A stretch of 51,606 nt of DNA from an uncultured Azospirillum sp. (GCA_900542055.1 UQMA01000009.1:1-51606); one strand, 5' to 3'; positions 16,809 to 27,066 are shown, counted from the stretch's first letter. Program-made: numbers and translations. The notes: a model not told the origin generated them from the sequence alone.

Positions 16809-17048
16809 ATGGTTTCTGTCGTTAATGACAATTGCATTAAATGCAAATCATGCGCTGATGTTTGCCCTGTAGACGCTTTTCATGAAGGCGACACTCAATT
16901 GGTAGTTGATCCGGATACATGCATCAGCTGCGGCGTTTGCATTTCAGAATGCCCGCAGGAAGCTATTTCAACAGAAGAAGATGCTGATCCGCATTGGGTT
17001 GCTTTCAATGCTGAAAATGCTAAAAAATGGCCTAATGCCAACGAATAA
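16809..17048 (+). CDS. Ferredoxin, 2[4Fe-4S] type, 79 aa
   Basis: This small electron carrier has two CxxCxxCxxxCP motifs: Cys 9, 12, 15, 19 and Cys 38, 41, 44, 48. The C-terminal tail (EEDADPHWVAFNAENAKKWPN) resembles the FdxA group of proteobacteria. True FdxA (Azotobacter FdI type) usually has an altered first motif holding a [3Fe-4S] cluster. Here both motifs are complete, so two [4Fe-4S] clusters are expected. It has a good AAGGAG ribosome-binding site (16796-16801). It is monocistronic with two tandem terminators behind it, and its redox partner is not evident from neighbours. Confidence 0.9.
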   Translation: MVSVVNDNCIKCKSCADVCPVDAFHEGDTQLVVDPDTCISCGVCISECPQEAISTEEDADPHWVAFNAENAKKWPNANE

Positions 17049-17059
17049 AAATCAAATTT

Positions 17060-17088
17060 AACCCCTGCTCTTCAACAGGGGTTTATTT
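17060..17088 (+). terminator. First terminator after ferredoxin
   Basis: AACCCCTG (17060-17067) pairs with CAGGGGTT (17076-17083) and is followed by a T-rich tract. Confidence 0.8.
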
Positions 17089-17093
17089 TTATA

Positions 17094-17122
17094 AAAATCA
17101 GCCTTATCCGGCTGATTTTTGT
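17094..17122 (+). terminator. Second, tandem terminator after ferredoxin
   Basis: AATCAGCC (17096-17103) pairs with GGCTGATT (17110-17117) and is followed by a T-run. It isolates ferredoxin from typA. Confidence 0.75.
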
Positions 17123-17134
17123 TTAATTTTTTTC

Positions 17135-17162
17135 TTGAAAACAATCAAACTTGTGGTATTGT
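17135..17162 (+). promoter_or_regulatory. Promoter for typA
   Basis: TTGAAA (17135-17140), 16 bases and TATTGT (17157-17162), about 33 bases before the start codon's leader. Confidence 0.5.
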
Positions 17163-17201
17163 GCGCCTAATTAAAAAACATATTTAGCTGAAAGAAAAAA
17201 A

Positions 17202-19019
17202 ATGGAGCTCAGAAATATAGCTATTATTGCTCACGTTGACCACGGCAAAACCACTTTGGTTGACGGGCTTTTAAAGCAAAGCGGTACATTCCGTGAAAAT
17301 CAAAAAGTTGAAACCTGCGTTATGGATTCAAACGAACTTGAACGCGAAAGAGGTATTACTATTTTATCAAAATGCACATCCGTTGAATGGAAAGGCGTGC
17401 GCATTAATATCGTCGACACTCCGGGACACGCTGATTTCGGCGGCGAAGTTGAACGTATTTTGTCTATGGTTGACGGTGTCATTTTGTTGGTTGACAGCTC
17501 TGAAGGTCCTATGCCTCAAACCAAATTTGTTTTGGGAAAAGCCTTAAAAGTTGGTCTTAAACCTATTGTCGTCATTAATAAAGCCGATAAGCCCGATGCC
17601 AGAGTTGATGAAGTATTAAATGAAGTATTTGATTTGTTTGTAAGCTTAAATGCAACAGATGAACAGCTTGATTTTCCAGTTCTTTATGCTTCAGGCCGCA
17701 ATGGTTGGGCTGTCAAAGATTTAAATGACGAAAAGAAAGATTTAAGTGTTTTGTTTGACCTCATTCTTTCAAAAGTTCCCGCTCCTGTTTGCTATCCGGA
17801 TCAACCTTTTTCTATGTTGGCAACCACATTGGAAGCTGACAAATTCATCGGTCGTCTGTTAACCGGAAAAATTCACTCCGGCAGTGTTAAAACCGGTGAC
17901 ACGTTAAAAGTTTTGACACACGGGAATAAAGAAGTTGAACGTTTCCGCGTTACTAAAATTTTGGCTTACCGCGGATTGAACCGCCAAAGCCTTGAAGAAG
18001 CTCAGGCCGGCGATATTGTTGCTATTGCCGGTGTTGCAAAAGGCACAGTTGCCGATACTTTGTGCGACTTGTCGGTTACGGAAGCAATCGAAGCTCAGCC
18101 TATTGATCCGCCGACATTGATTATGACTTTTGCCGTAAACGATTCCCCTCTGGCCGGACGTGAGGGAGATAAAGTGACATCGCGCGTTATTGCCGAACGC
18201 TTGCAAAAAGAAGCCGAAGGAAACATCGCTTTGAAAATTTCAACCACACCAAATTCTGATGCGTTTGAAGTTGCCGGCCGCGGTGAACTTCAATTGGGCG
18301 TTTTAATTGAAACCATGCGCCGCGAAGGATTTGAACTGTCTATTTCCCGTCCGCGCGTTGTTTTTCATAAAGATGAAAACGGACAGATTTTAGAGCCTGT
18401 TGATGAAGTTGTCGTTGATGTTGATGAAGAATTTTCAGGTACCGTAGTTGAAAAAATGGGCACGCGGCGCGCAGAACTGATTGAAATGATTCCAGCGCAA
18501 GCCGGCGGAAAAGTACGTTTGATTTTCCACGCTCCAACCCGCGGGCTTATCGGCTATCATTCCGAATTTTTGACCGATACCCATGGTACTGGTGTTATGA
18601 ACCGCAGTTTTTATGAATACGAACCCTATAAAGGCGAAATTGAAGGCCGCCGCAACGGTGTTTTGATTTCAAGCGAAAACGGTACGGCTATTGCCTATTC
18701 TTTATGGAAACTTGAAGATCGCGGTCCGATGTTCATTGATCCGAACGTTCCTGTATATGTAGGTATGATTATCGGTGAACATACCAAACCAAATGATTTG
18801 GAAATCAATCCATGCCGTTCAAAACAATTAACCAATATCCGTGCTGCCGGTAAAGATGAAGCTATAAGCTTAACACCGCCGCGCAGAATAAGCCTTGAAG
18901 AAGGTTTATCTTATATTCAGGACGATGAACTTCTTGAAGTTACACCTAAAACAATACGTTTGCGCAAAAGAATATTAGATCCTATTCAACGTAAACGCGC
19001 TGCAATGAAAGTCGGATAG
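17202..19019 (+). CDS. typA: Translational GTPase TypA/BipA, 605 aa
   Basis: This ribosome-associated GTPase of the EF-G/LepA class is needed for 50S assembly and stress or cold adaptation. It has G1 AHVDHGKTT (about residues 9-17), G2 within RERGITI, G3 DTPGHADFGGE and G4 NKAD. These are followed by EF-Tu-like domain 2, EF-G III/V-like domains and the TypA-specific C-terminal domain with SLEEGLSYIQDDELLEVTP. The length is typical. It is monocistronic, with a promoter before and a terminator after. Confidence 0.97.
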   Translation: MELRNIAIIAHVDHGKTTLVDGLLKQSGTFRENQKVETCVMDSNELERERGITILSKCTSVEWKGVRINIVDTPGHADFGGEVERILSMVDGVILLVDSSEGPMPQTKFVLGKALKVGLKPIVVINKADKPDARVDEVLNEVFDLFVSLNATDEQLDFPVLYASGRNGWAVKDLNDEKKDLSVLFDLILSKVPAPVCYPDQPFSMLATTLEADKFIGRLLTGKIHSGSVKTGDTLKVLTHGNKEVERFRVTKILAYRGLNRQSLEEAQAGDIVAIAGVAKGTVADTLCDLSVTEAIEAQPIDPPTLIMTFAVNDSPLAGREGDKVTSRVIAERLQKEAEGNIALKISTTPNSDAFEVAGRGELQLGVLIETMRREGFELSISRPRVVFHKDENGQILEPVDEVVVDVDEEFSGTVVEKMGTRRAELIEMIPAQAGGKVRLIFHAPTRGLIGYHSEFLTDTHGTGVMNRSFYEYEPYKGEIEGRRNGVLISSENGTAIAYSLWKLEDRGPMFIDPNVPVYVGMIIGEHTKPNDLEINPCRSKQLTNIRAAGKDEAISLTPPRRISLEEGLSYIQDDELLEVTPKTIRLRKRILDPIQRKRAAMKVG

Positions 19020-19022
19020 ACC

Positions 19023-19052
19023 AAAAACCGGAGAAAAATCTCCGGTTTTTTA
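19023..19052 (+). terminator. Terminator after typA
   Basis: AACCGGAGA (19026-19034) and TCTCCGGTT (19039-19047) form a 9-bp stem with an AAAA loop, then a T-run. Confidence 0.9.
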
Positions 19053-19110
19053 TTGCTAAAGACTGCAAAATATTTTATTTATGAATATGTTAATTTTTTA
19101 AGGAAAACCT

Positions 19111-19824
19111 ATGCGTCATAATAATAGAGAAAACAATCAGCTTCGCAATATAGAATTAATTCCTAACTATAATCCTTACGCTGAAGGATCATGTTTGGTA
19201 AAATTCGGCAATACTCACGTTATTTGTACAGCCAGCGTTGAAGAAAAAGTTCCAAACTGGCTTAAAGGACAAAATCGCGGTTGGATTACAGCTGAATACG
19301 GGATGCTTCCGCGTTCTAACAGACAGCGCACGCCTCGCGAACTGAAGCAGCCGTCTGGACGCACACAAGAAATTCAACGTTTAATCGGACGTTCATTAAG
19401 AGCTGTTGTCGATTTAACACAAATGAAAGACCTCTCTATTTGCATTGACTGCGATGTTATACTGGCAGACGGAGGAACACGCACGGCATCAATCACCGGC
19501 GGTTTTGTTGCTTTGTATTTGGCTATTCAAAATCTTTTGGCAGCAAAAAAAATCAAAACTAACCCTATCAAAGAATTTGTAGCTGCCATTTCCTGCGATA
19601 TTAACTGCGGCGCAAAAATTATAGACGTCGATTACGAAGAAGACTGCCACGCACAGGTTGATATGAATTTTGTTTTAACTGAATCGGGAAAAATTGTAGA
19701 AATACAAGGAACAGCCGAAGAAGAACCTTTTGAGGAAAGTGAATTTAACGAGCTGATGGCTTTAGCAAAAGATGGAATCAAGCAACTGATTGCCAAACAA
19801 AAAGAAGTTTTAGGAGTGAAATAA
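19111..19824 (+). CDS. rph: Ribonuclease PH, 237 aa
   Basis: This phosphorolytic 3'-exoribonuclease trims tRNA 3' ends and degrades RNA. The family pattern is clear: R...R near the N-terminus, GWITAEYGMLPRSN.QRTPRE, SGRTQEIQRLIGRSLRAVVD, CDVILADGGTRTASITGG and the acidic CDINCGAKIIDVDYEED. The length is normal. Its stop overlaps the rdgB start by one base (TAATG), so the pair is an operon, as in many alphaproteobacteria. Confidence 0.96.
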   Translation: MRHNNRENNQLRNIELIPNYNPYAEGSCLVKFGNTHVICTASVEEKVPNWLKGQNRGWITAEYGMLPRSNRQRTPRELKQPSGRTQEIQRLIGRSLRAVVDLTQMKDLSICIDCDVILADGGTRTASITGGFVALYLAIQNLLAAKKIKTNPIKEFVAAISCDINCGAKIIDVDYEEDCHAQVDMNFVLTESGKIVEIQGTAEEEPFEESEFNELMALAKDGIKQLIAKQKEVLGVK

Positions 19825-20408
19825 TGAAAATAACAAAATTGGTTGTAGCCAGCCATAATATCGGAAAAATCAATGAAATAAAAACTTTATTGGCTCCGCT
19901 GAAAATAGAAGTGCAATCTGCTGCCGATTTACGCCTTGCCGATGTGGAAGAAACCGGAACAACTTTTGAAGAAAACGCAAAATTAAAAGCCAATGCAGTC
20001 AGCTTGATGTGCGGGCTTCCATGTTTGGCCGATGATTCCGGCTTATGCGTTGACGCCTTAAATGGCCGTCCGGGAGTCTATTCGGCAAGATATGCTCCTA
20101 ACCGCGATTTTAAGCAAGGCATGAAAATGTTGCTGGATGAAATAAAAGACACGGGTTCCGATAACCGTAAAGCTCACTTTTCATGCTGTCTGGCTTTGGC
20201 TTGCCCAAATCAAAAAACTCAAATTTTCGAAGGACGCGTTGACGGTACTATTGCCGAAAAACCCAAAGGAAATAATGGTTTTGGTTATGATGCTATTTTT
20301 ATTCCCGAAGGATATGAAAAAACTTTCGGTGAACTCGGAGATGATGTAAAAAACAACATCTCTCACCGTCGTCTTGCTCTTGAAAAATTTATAAAAGAAT
20401 TAAAATAA
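19824..20408 (+). CDS. rdgB: XTP/dITP diphosphatase (RdgB/HAM1), 194 aa
   Basis: This nucleotide-pool sanitising enzyme hydrolyses dITP, XTP and dXTP to monophosphates. Motifs include SHNIGKINEI (usually S/T-x-N-x-x-K), LADDSGLCVDALNGRPGVYSARYA and FGYDAIFIPEG, and ISHRRLAL near the end. It is translationally coupled to rph and followed 9 bases later by addB. hemW, often next in alphaproteobacteria, is not here. Confidence 0.95.
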   Translation: MKITKLVVASHNIGKINEIKTLLAPLKIEVQSAADLRLADVEETGTTFEENAKLKANAVSLMCGLPCLADDSGLCVDALNGRPGVYSARYAPNRDFKQGMKMLLDEIKDTGSDNRKAHFSCCLALACPNQKTQIFEGRVDGTIAEKPKGNNGFGYDAIFIPEGYEKTFGELGDDVKNNISHRRLALEKFIKELK

Positions 20409-20417
20409 GGAAAAATA

Positions 20418-23285
20418 TTGCCGCATATATTTAACATTCCCACAAGCTGTTCTCTTGTCGATATTTTAGCTTCACAACTGCTTGACAAATATAAAGACAA
20501 CTTGTTTGATCTGACAAATGTTACGATATTCCTGCCAAATCGCAGAGCCGCAAGAGAATTAAAAAACGCTTTTATTCGTCTTCACGGTTTAAATGCAACT
20601 TTACTGCCGAAAATTTTACCTCTCGGCAGTATTGACGAAGATGGATTTTTCTTTGCAGGCAATGATTTGGATTTGCCCCCCGTTATCAGTACAACTGAAA
20701 GGCTCTTGCTTTTTATCAGACTGATAACTGCTCGTCCCGATAATTTTCAAATAGAACATCTATCCTTTGCTCAAGCTTGTTTTTTGGCCAAAGAATTGGG
20801 TTCTATGATTGATATGGTCAACAATGAACAGCTTGACTTTTCCACACTTGAAAAAATAGTTCCCGAAGAATATGCGGCACATTGGCAAAATACCCTTAAA
20901 TTTCTGAAAATTATAACTGAGTTTTTCCCAAAAATATTAGAAGAGCGCAATCTTATTGACATTGGCGAATATAACAATCTTTTGTTTAAGCAGCAAAATG
21001 ATTTTCTGAAAAAAACTTTGCCTAATGATGAAATTATAATTGCAGGAACAACAGCAACTTTTCCGGCAATGAAACAACTGGTCAAAACCGTTTCAGAATT
21101 ACCAAACGGCAAAATATATCTATCGGGATTGGATAAATTTTTAGATGATGAAAGCTGGAACATCATAGATGAAACCCACCCGCAATATGAGCTGAAACAA
21201 TTATTGGATTTTTTACAGCTTTCAAGACAAGATATACCTGACGTTGTTCACCCAAAACTCAAAGAACGTGAAAACTTGTTTTCGGAAGTAATGCGTCCGG
21301 CATCCTCAACCGATAAGTGGCTTAATTTATGCAATTTTCCTTTTCCTGAAAAATCTGTGCAAGGGCTAAATATTATAAATTGTTATGATTCGCGTGAAGA
21401 AGCTTTAGTTGTTGCTTCAATTATGCGTCATAATTTGGAAACTCCGGAAAAAACAACTGCATTAATAACCGAAGATAGAAATTTCGCCCGTCAAGTTTCC
21501 GACGAATTACAACGATGGAATATACAAGCAGACGATTCTGCGGGTATTCCTTTATCCCAAACGCCACAGGGAATATTTTTGCGTTTAATAGCCGAAGTCT
21601 GTGAAGAAAATTTTGCTCCGCTTCCTTTATTGAGTCTTTACAAACATCCTCTGACTTGTGCAGGAACAAGCGGAGCCGAAATCCGCTCAGAAATTCGTAA
21701 ATATGAAAAAAACATTCTACGCAACCGCCAAAAGCGCAATGAAAAAGATAATGCTTTTATTGCCGGTCAAAAAGAACTTTTTGAAGAATTAAGCGAACTT
21801 ATGGCTCAACCTCAAGCAAAATTTAAGGATTTGTTATCAGCACATCTTAAATTAGCTGAAAAATTAGCTTCAAAAAATGACAAAAACGGAGCTGATATAC
21901 TTTGGGCTGGAGAAACAGGAGAAACAGCCGCGTCGCTATTAAGCGGTTTATTAGAGTCTTCCGAAGTTTTAAACACCATACCTCAAGGTCAATATTATGA
22001 TCTTTTTGATGCTTTGCTTGCCGGTTCTATGGTTCGCAGCAAATACGGCTCACATCCGAGGTTGCGCATACTTGGACCTATCGAAGCGCGTTTATGTTCT
22101 TTTGATACAATAATTATCAGTGGTTTAAGCGAAGGGATTATGCCTAAAAACACATCCTCCGGAGCATGGTTATCACGCCCGATGAAAAAAGATTTTGGCT
22201 TTCCTTTGCCTGAAAAAGCCATAGGCGTGTTAGCGCATGATTTTTGTGAAATGGCTTGCGGAAAAGAAGTATATTTAACACGTTCCGAAAGAGTACAGGG
22301 AACGCCTATGGTTAAATCACGATGGTTAATGAGACTTGAAACAGTATTGAAAGCTTATGGTTTTGATATAAACAAATTACAAAAATCACCATATTTATCA
22401 TGGATACAGCAACTTGAACGCACAGAAAAGATAACCCCTATTGAACCGCCTTATCCCAAACCGCCCCTTAAATCACGTCCGCGGGAACTTTGGGCAAGCG
22501 ATATAGAAAAACTTATCTATGATCCTTACAGCGTTTTTGCTTCTAAAATTTTAAGACTCAAAAAAACAGAAGATCTTTTACCTCCTCCAGATGCCATAGA
22601 TTTGGGTATTATTGTCCATTCTGTCTTAGAGAGGTTCTATAAAACTTACCCTCAAAAACTACCGGATAACACAAAAAACATTTTGATTTCATTTAGTCAG
22701 GAAGCTTTTGAACAAAATTCTATCAGCTCCGAAGTCAGAGCTTTTTGGTGGCCGAAAATGCAAAAAATAATCGATTGGGTTTGCGAAAAAGAAAAATCTT
22801 TGCGCCAAGAAGTAAAATACACGTATTGCGAAACCAAAGGAAATATCTCTTTTGAAAGTTTGGCTGGAACATTTGTTTTAGGAGCAAAAGCCGACCGTAT
22901 TGATGAAAATATTGACGGAACATTAAGCATTATCGATTACAAAACAGGTTCAGCGCATAATATAAAACAAATAAATTCAGGATACGCCCCGCAACTTCCT
23001 ATTGAAGGGATTATCGCCGAGCATGGCGGTTTTGAAGGCATAAAAAAAGCCAAAGTCAGCAACCTGAGTTATTGGAGACTCAATAAAGAAATAATCAATG
23101 TGCAAAAAGATTTAGATGAAATTTTAGAAAGCAATTTCAATAAAATAAAAGAACTTATTAATACTTATGATAATGAAGAAATAGGATACGTAACCAAACC
23201 TAATCCTAAATACTGCCTTGCTAAATCAGATTATCAACACTTATCCCGCATAGATGAATGGGAGGTAAATGAAAATGACGATTGA
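20418..23285 (+). CDS. addB: Double-strand break repair protein AddB, 955 aa
   Basis: This is the nuclease/inactivated-helicase subunit of the AddAB complex, the RecBCD equivalent that resects DNA ends and loads RecA. The N-terminus has the alphaproteobacterial AddB pattern TIFLPNRRAARELKNAF. The centre holds degenerate helicase regions (LGPIEARL..DTIIISGLSEGIMP) and the C-terminus has a PD-(D/E)XK nuclease core (VHSVLERFY and ADRIDENIDGTLSIIDYKTG). A TTG start codon with AAGGA upstream fits best; no ATG lies near. It overlaps addA. Confidence 0.93.
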   Translation: MPHIFNIPTSCSLVDILASQLLDKYKDNLFDLTNVTIFLPNRRAARELKNAFIRLHGLNATLLPKILPLGSIDEDGFFFAGNDLDLPPVISTTERLLLFIRLITARPDNFQIEHLSFAQACFLAKELGSMIDMVNNEQLDFSTLEKIVPEEYAAHWQNTLKFLKIITEFFPKILEERNLIDIGEYNNLLFKQQNDFLKKTLPNDEIIIAGTTATFPAMKQLVKTVSELPNGKIYLSGLDKFLDDESWNIIDETHPQYELKQLLDFLQLSRQDIPDVVHPKLKERENLFSEVMRPASSTDKWLNLCNFPFPEKSVQGLNIINCYDSREEALVVASIMRHNLETPEKTTALITEDRNFARQVSDELQRWNIQADDSAGIPLSQTPQGIFLRLIAEVCEENFAPLPLLSLYKHPLTCAGTSGAEIRSEIRKYEKNILRNRQKRNEKDNAFIAGQKELFEELSELMAQPQAKFKDLLSAHLKLAEKLASKNDKNGADILWAGETGETAASLLSGLLESSEVLNTIPQGQYYDLFDALLAGSMVRSKYGSHPRLRILGPIEARLCSFDTIIISGLSEGIMPKNTSSGAWLSRPMKKDFGFPLPEKAIGVLAHDFCEMACGKEVYLTRSERVQGTPMVKSRWLMRLETVLKAYGFDINKLQKSPYLSWIQQLERTEKITPIEPPYPKPPLKSRPRELWASDIEKLIYDPYSVFASKILRLKKTEDLLPPPDAIDLGIIVHSVLERFYKTYPQKLPDNTKNILISFSQEAFEQNSISSEVRAFWWPKMQKIIDWVCEKEKSLRQEVKYTYCETKGNISFESLAGTFVLGAKADRIDENIDGTLSIIDYKTGSAHNIKQINSGYAPQLPIEGIIAEHGGFEGIKKAKVSNLSYWRLNKEIINVQKDLDEILESNFNKIKELINTYDNEEIGYVTKPNPKYCLAKSDYQHLSRIDEWEVNENDD

Positions 23286-26200
23286 TACCAACAATGTCAA
23301 ATTGCGCCGAGAAGAATTAAGCACTCTCGCCACACGGCAGCAACGTATGGCAGCAAACCCCCAAAAATCAGTTTGGGTTGGCGCTTCCGCCGGCACCGGT
23401 AAAACAAAAGTATTATCTGACAGAGTTCTGAGACTGTTATTGCTGGGAGTTAATGCTTCAAAAATTTTATGCTTAACTTATACCAAAGCTGCCGCCGTTG
23501 AAATGAACGCCCGTGTTGCCGATAAACTCGGTAAATGGGCTGTAAGCGATGATGTTTCTTTAGAAAAAGAGTTAATGATTTTATATGGAAAATTGCCTGA
23601 AAATAAAGAAAAGCTAAAGTCGCGCGCCAGACAACTATTTGCCACCCTGCTTGACACCCCAGGCGGTATCAAAATTCAGACAATTCATAGTTTTTGTCAG
23701 GAAATACTAAAACGTTTTCCGCTGGAAGCTGATATATCTCCCTATTTTGACGTAATGGACGACCGCAGTTCTCTTGAAGCCATAAATAATATTAAAACCA
23801 AAATACTGATTGCCGCCGGAAATAATCCCGACAGCGAAATCGGTCAGGCTATGAGTTTTATAACTGATAACATCTCTGAATACGGCTTTTCCGATGTTAT
23901 TAATCATATTATAGAAAACCGAAGCAAAATTGCCGGATTAATAAATTTTCACGGCGGAAAAGAAAAATTATTGCTTCAAATTTCCCAAAAATTAGGTGTT
24001 AACGATAATGAAAATGAAGAAAAAATAATCAAAGGCTTTTTTGACGAATGTCCTTTGGAAGAAATAAGAGAACTGATAAGAGCCGGAAAAGAAGAATTGG
24101 CTCCATGGACTGACGGAAGCGCTGACATAAATGATTATGAAAAATACACAAAAATTTTTTTAACTTCAAGCAATGGTTTACACATACGTCAGACTAAAAT
24201 AGGAATAAAAAAAAGTACGCCTGCTTTTGAAATATTTACTAAAGAAGGAGAAAGATGTCTGGCTTTAATTGAAAAAATAAAAGCTTTGCATATTTATCAA
24301 AATACAAAAGCAATTTTATTACTGGCTTCAGAATTAATAAAAGGATATGATGAATTCAAACATAATCATGCCAAAATGGATTACGATGATATGATTATGC
24401 TTACGCGCAACCTGTTGGAAAATAAAGACACGGCAAAATGGGTTTTATATAAACTCGACGGCGGTATTGACAACATTCTGATTGATGAAGCGCAAGACAC
24501 TTCTCCGGATCAATGGGCAATTATCCGTTCTATCAGCGATGAATTTTTTACTGAATTAGATAACTCTGAAAAACCGCGGACTATATTTGCCGTTGGAGAC
24601 CGTAAACAGTCAATCTATAGTTTTCAGGGAGCAGATCCTGATAAATTCGATGAAATGTGCGATTATTTTTCAACGTTAACGCCTGACTTTGAAAAAGTAA
24701 ATCTTGATATTTCTTTCCGTTCGACACCGGCAGTTCTTACTGCTGTTAACAGTTTGTTTTCAGATGACAAAATTAGAAACGGCGTAACTTCAAAGAACGA
24801 ACATTTTGAACATATTCCTTTCAGAACCGGAGACGCCGGAGAAGTGGAATTTTGGGAAATGATTGAACCGGAAGAAGAAAAAGAAGAAGCTCTATGGATT
24901 CCTCCGATAAAAAGAGCCAAAAAAACTTCCACATCTTCACAAATGGCAAAAATGATAGCTTCCAAAATTAAACAAATGGTATCATCAGGAGAAATTTTAC
25001 AGTCAAAACAACGCCCTGTTCAATATAGTGATTTTTTAATTTTAGTCCGCAGCCGCGGAGCATTTTGCGAAGAATTTATCCGAGAGTGTAAAAATTTAAA
25101 TATCAACATATCCGGTATCGACCGCATTAAATTAATGGAACAAATAGCAGTACAGGATTTGGTAAGCCTTGGAAAATTCTTACTTATGCCGGAAGATGAT
25201 TTGAGTCTTGCCGAAGTTTTAAAATCGCCTTTGTTCGGATTAGATGACAATGATTTATTTGAACTTTGCTACCAACGCAAAAGTTCTTTATGGTCATCTT
25301 TGTTAGAAAATAAAAAATATTCCGAAATATCGGATAAAATAAAGTTTCTATTTAACAATGTTGATTTTATGCGCCCGTTTGAACTTTATAACTTTATTTT
25401 AAGCAAAATGAACGGACGCAAAAAGTATTACGAAAGAATGGGAGAAGAAGCTGAAGACGGCATTAACGAATTTATTAATTTAAGCCTTATTTTTGAACAA
25501 GAACATATACCTACATTACAATATTTTATTGAATGGATTACATCTGATGATGTCGAAATAAAAAGAGAGCTTGAACAAAGCAAAAACAATATGGTGCGCA
25601 TTATGACCGTGCACGGCTCAAAAGGATTGCAGGCACCAATTGTTATATTGCCCGATACGACAAAAATTCCTCAAAACAAACGCTCTGCCGAGATTTTATG
25701 GGATGATGATATTTTTGTTTACCCACCATCAGGAAACGATTACAACGCGCTTTGCGATAAGCTCAATGAACAAAAAAAAGAAAAAATGATGGAAGAATAC
25801 AGGCGTTTAATGTACGTTGCCGTCACTCGCGCCGAAGATAGAATGATTTTTTGCGGTTTCCGTAAAAAAAACAAACCTTCCGAAGATTCATGGTATAATT
25901 TATTCAAAAACAGTTTTACCAAAATTGCAACCTTTGATGAAAATAATAAAATTTGGTCTTTCAGCAATAAACAGGAGATGCCGGTAGATAAAAAACAAAT
26001 CAGTGCGGTTTTTGACGCACAGGAAAAAATTCCTGACTTTATGTATATTTCTGCTCCCGCGGAAAGCCCTTTGTCAAAACCTTTAACACCATCGCGTCCG
26101 GAAGATGAACCGGCAATTGTTTCGCCGTTGACTGTTAAAAACAACAATGTTTTTTATAAAAGAGGAACTTTAATTCATAAGTTATTGCAGTTTATTCCTG

Positions 26201-26613
26201 AAATTTCTCCCGAAAAAAGACAAGATAAGATTCTTGCATTTTTAAAACGCAAAGCGCCGGATTTTTCAAATTCTGAAATCGAAAAAATAGCTAATGAAAT
26301 AACTTTTTTATTAGAGAATAAGCAATTCGGTACTGTCTTCGGTAAAAATTCAAAAGCCGAAGTTCCTTTAATGGGAGTAGTCAACAACAAAATTATTTCC
26401 GGTCAAATAGACCGTTTGGTTATAGAAAACAAAAAAATAATTATTGTTGATTTTAAAACCAACCGCCAACCTGCCGCAACACGCAAAGAGGTGCCGGCTG
26501 TTTATATTTCACAACTCGAAGCTTATAAAATGCTGTTAAATAAAATATATCCTGATTATGAAATCAAAAGCTATATTTTATGGACCAACACCGCCAATAT
26601 GATGGAAATCTGA
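23275..26613 (+). CDS. addA: Double-strand break repair helicase AddA, 1112 aa
   Basis: This UvrD/RecB-type ATP-dependent helicase-nuclease is the partner of AddB. Visible are Walker A (GASAGTGKTK, near residue 37), Walker B-type ILIDEAQDTSPDQW, GDRKQSIYSFQGADP, helicase motif VRIMTVHGSKGLQAPIV, RRLMYVAVTRAEDR, and a C-terminal RecB-like nuclease with GQIDRLV and IIIVDFKTNR. Two in-frame ATGs are possible. The one at 23275 is 9 bases from the GGAGG at 23261-23265 and is preferred over 23269, which is only 3 bases away. Followed by trxA, the standard alphaproteobacterial order. Confidence 0.95.
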   Translation: MTIDTNNVKLRREELSTLATRQQRMAANPQKSVWVGASAGTGKTKVLSDRVLRLLLLGVNASKILCLTYTKAAAVEMNARVADKLGKWAVSDDVSLEKELMILYGKLPENKEKLKSRARQLFATLLDTPGGIKIQTIHSFCQEILKRFPLEADISPYFDVMDDRSSLEAINNIKTKILIAAGNNPDSEIGQAMSFITDNISEYGFSDVINHIIENRSKIAGLINFHGGKEKLLLQISQKLGVNDNENEEKIIKGFFDECPLEEIRELIRAGKEELAPWTDGSADINDYEKYTKIFLTSSNGLHIRQTKIGIKKSTPAFEIFTKEGERCLALIEKIKALHIYQNTKAILLLASELIKGYDEFKHNHAKMDYDDMIMLTRNLLENKDTAKWVLYKLDGGIDNILIDEAQDTSPDQWAIIRSISDEFFTELDNSEKPRTIFAVGDRKQSIYSFQGADPDKFDEMCDYFSTLTPDFEKVNLDISFRSTPAVLTAVNSLFSDDKIRNGVTSKNEHFEHIPFRTGDAGEVEFWEMIEPEEEKEEALWIPPIKRAKKTSTSSQMAKMIASKIKQMVSSGEILQSKQRPVQYSDFLILVRSRGAFCEEFIRECKNLNINISGIDRIKLMEQIAVQDLVSLGKFLLMPEDDLSLAEVLKSPLFGLDDNDLFELCYQRKSSLWSSLLENKKYSEISDKIKFLFNNVDFMRPFELYNFILSKMNGRKKYYERMGEEAEDGINEFINLSLIFEQEHIPTLQYFIEWITSDDVEIKRELEQSKNNMVRIMTVHGSKGLQAPIVILPDTTKIPQNKRSAEILWDDDIFVYPPSGNDYNALCDKLNEQKKEKMMEEYRRLMYVAVTRAEDRMIFCGFRKKNKPSEDSWYNLFKNSFTKIATFDENNKIWSFSNKQEMPVDKKQISAVFDAQEKIPDFMYISAPAESPLSKPLTPSRPEDEPAIVSPLTVKNNNVFYKRGTLIHKLLQFIPEISPEKRQDKILAFLKRKAPDFSNSEIEKIANEITFLLENKQFGTVFGKNSKAEVPLMGVVNNKIISGQIDRLVIENKKIIIVDFKTNRQPAATRKEVPAVYISQLEAYKMLLNKIYPDYEIKSYILWTNTANMMEI

Positions 26614-26707
26614 TAAAATAAATATTGTTTTTATCTTTTTAGCCTTTAATATATTCAATTAAGTAAATATATAAACAGTGGTATAAGCAAAATCGAAAGG
26701 AAAAACT

Positions 26708-27022
26708 ATGTTAGCAATTAATGATGCACAGTTTGAACAAGAAGTCTTAAACAGTAAAGGTTTAGTTTTGGTTGATTTTTGGGCAGAATGGTGCGGTCCA
26801 TGCCGTCAGCTTGGTCCGATTCTTGAAGAAGTAAGCAAAACTATGGGAGATAAAGTTAAAATTTGCAAAATGAACGTTGATGACGCTCCCAATACAGCCG
26901 CAGGTTACGGAATTCGCAGTATTCCTACAATGTTTTTATTCAAAGACGGAAAACAAGTTGATACAAAAGTGGGATTAAATCCGCAGTCAGCCATTATTTC
27001 TTGGATTGAATCTTTCAAATAA
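26708..27022 (+). CDS. trxA: Thioredoxin, 104 aa
   Basis: This is the cytosolic dithiol-disulfide reductant. The active site WCGPC lies at residues 28-32 and the cis-proline is in RSIPTMFLFKDG. It is a complete thioredoxin fold without extensions or signal peptide. A good AAGGA ribosome-binding site precedes it. It lies 94 bases behind addA and probably has its own AT-rich promoter; a terminator follows. Confidence 0.96.
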   Translation: MLAINDAQFEQEVLNSKGLVLVDFWAEWCGPCRQLGPILEEVSKTMGDKVKICKMNVDDAPNTAAGYGIRSIPTMFLFKDGKQVDTKVGLNPQSAIISWIESFK

Positions 27023-27034
27023 ATATTCATCTCA

Positions 27035-27066
27035 GCCCCGCATATTCAACTTGCGGGGTTTTTTAT
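27035..27066 (+). terminator. Terminator after trxA
   Basis: CCCCGCA (27036-27042) pairs with TGCGGGG (27052-27058), then a T-run. Confidence 0.85.

Noticed and set aside
16809..17048. Naming the ferredoxin fdxA ([3Fe-4S][4Fe-4S] type)
   Set aside because: The first motif is a complete CxxCxxCxxxCP, so a 2[4Fe-4S] protein is more likely; symbol left empty.
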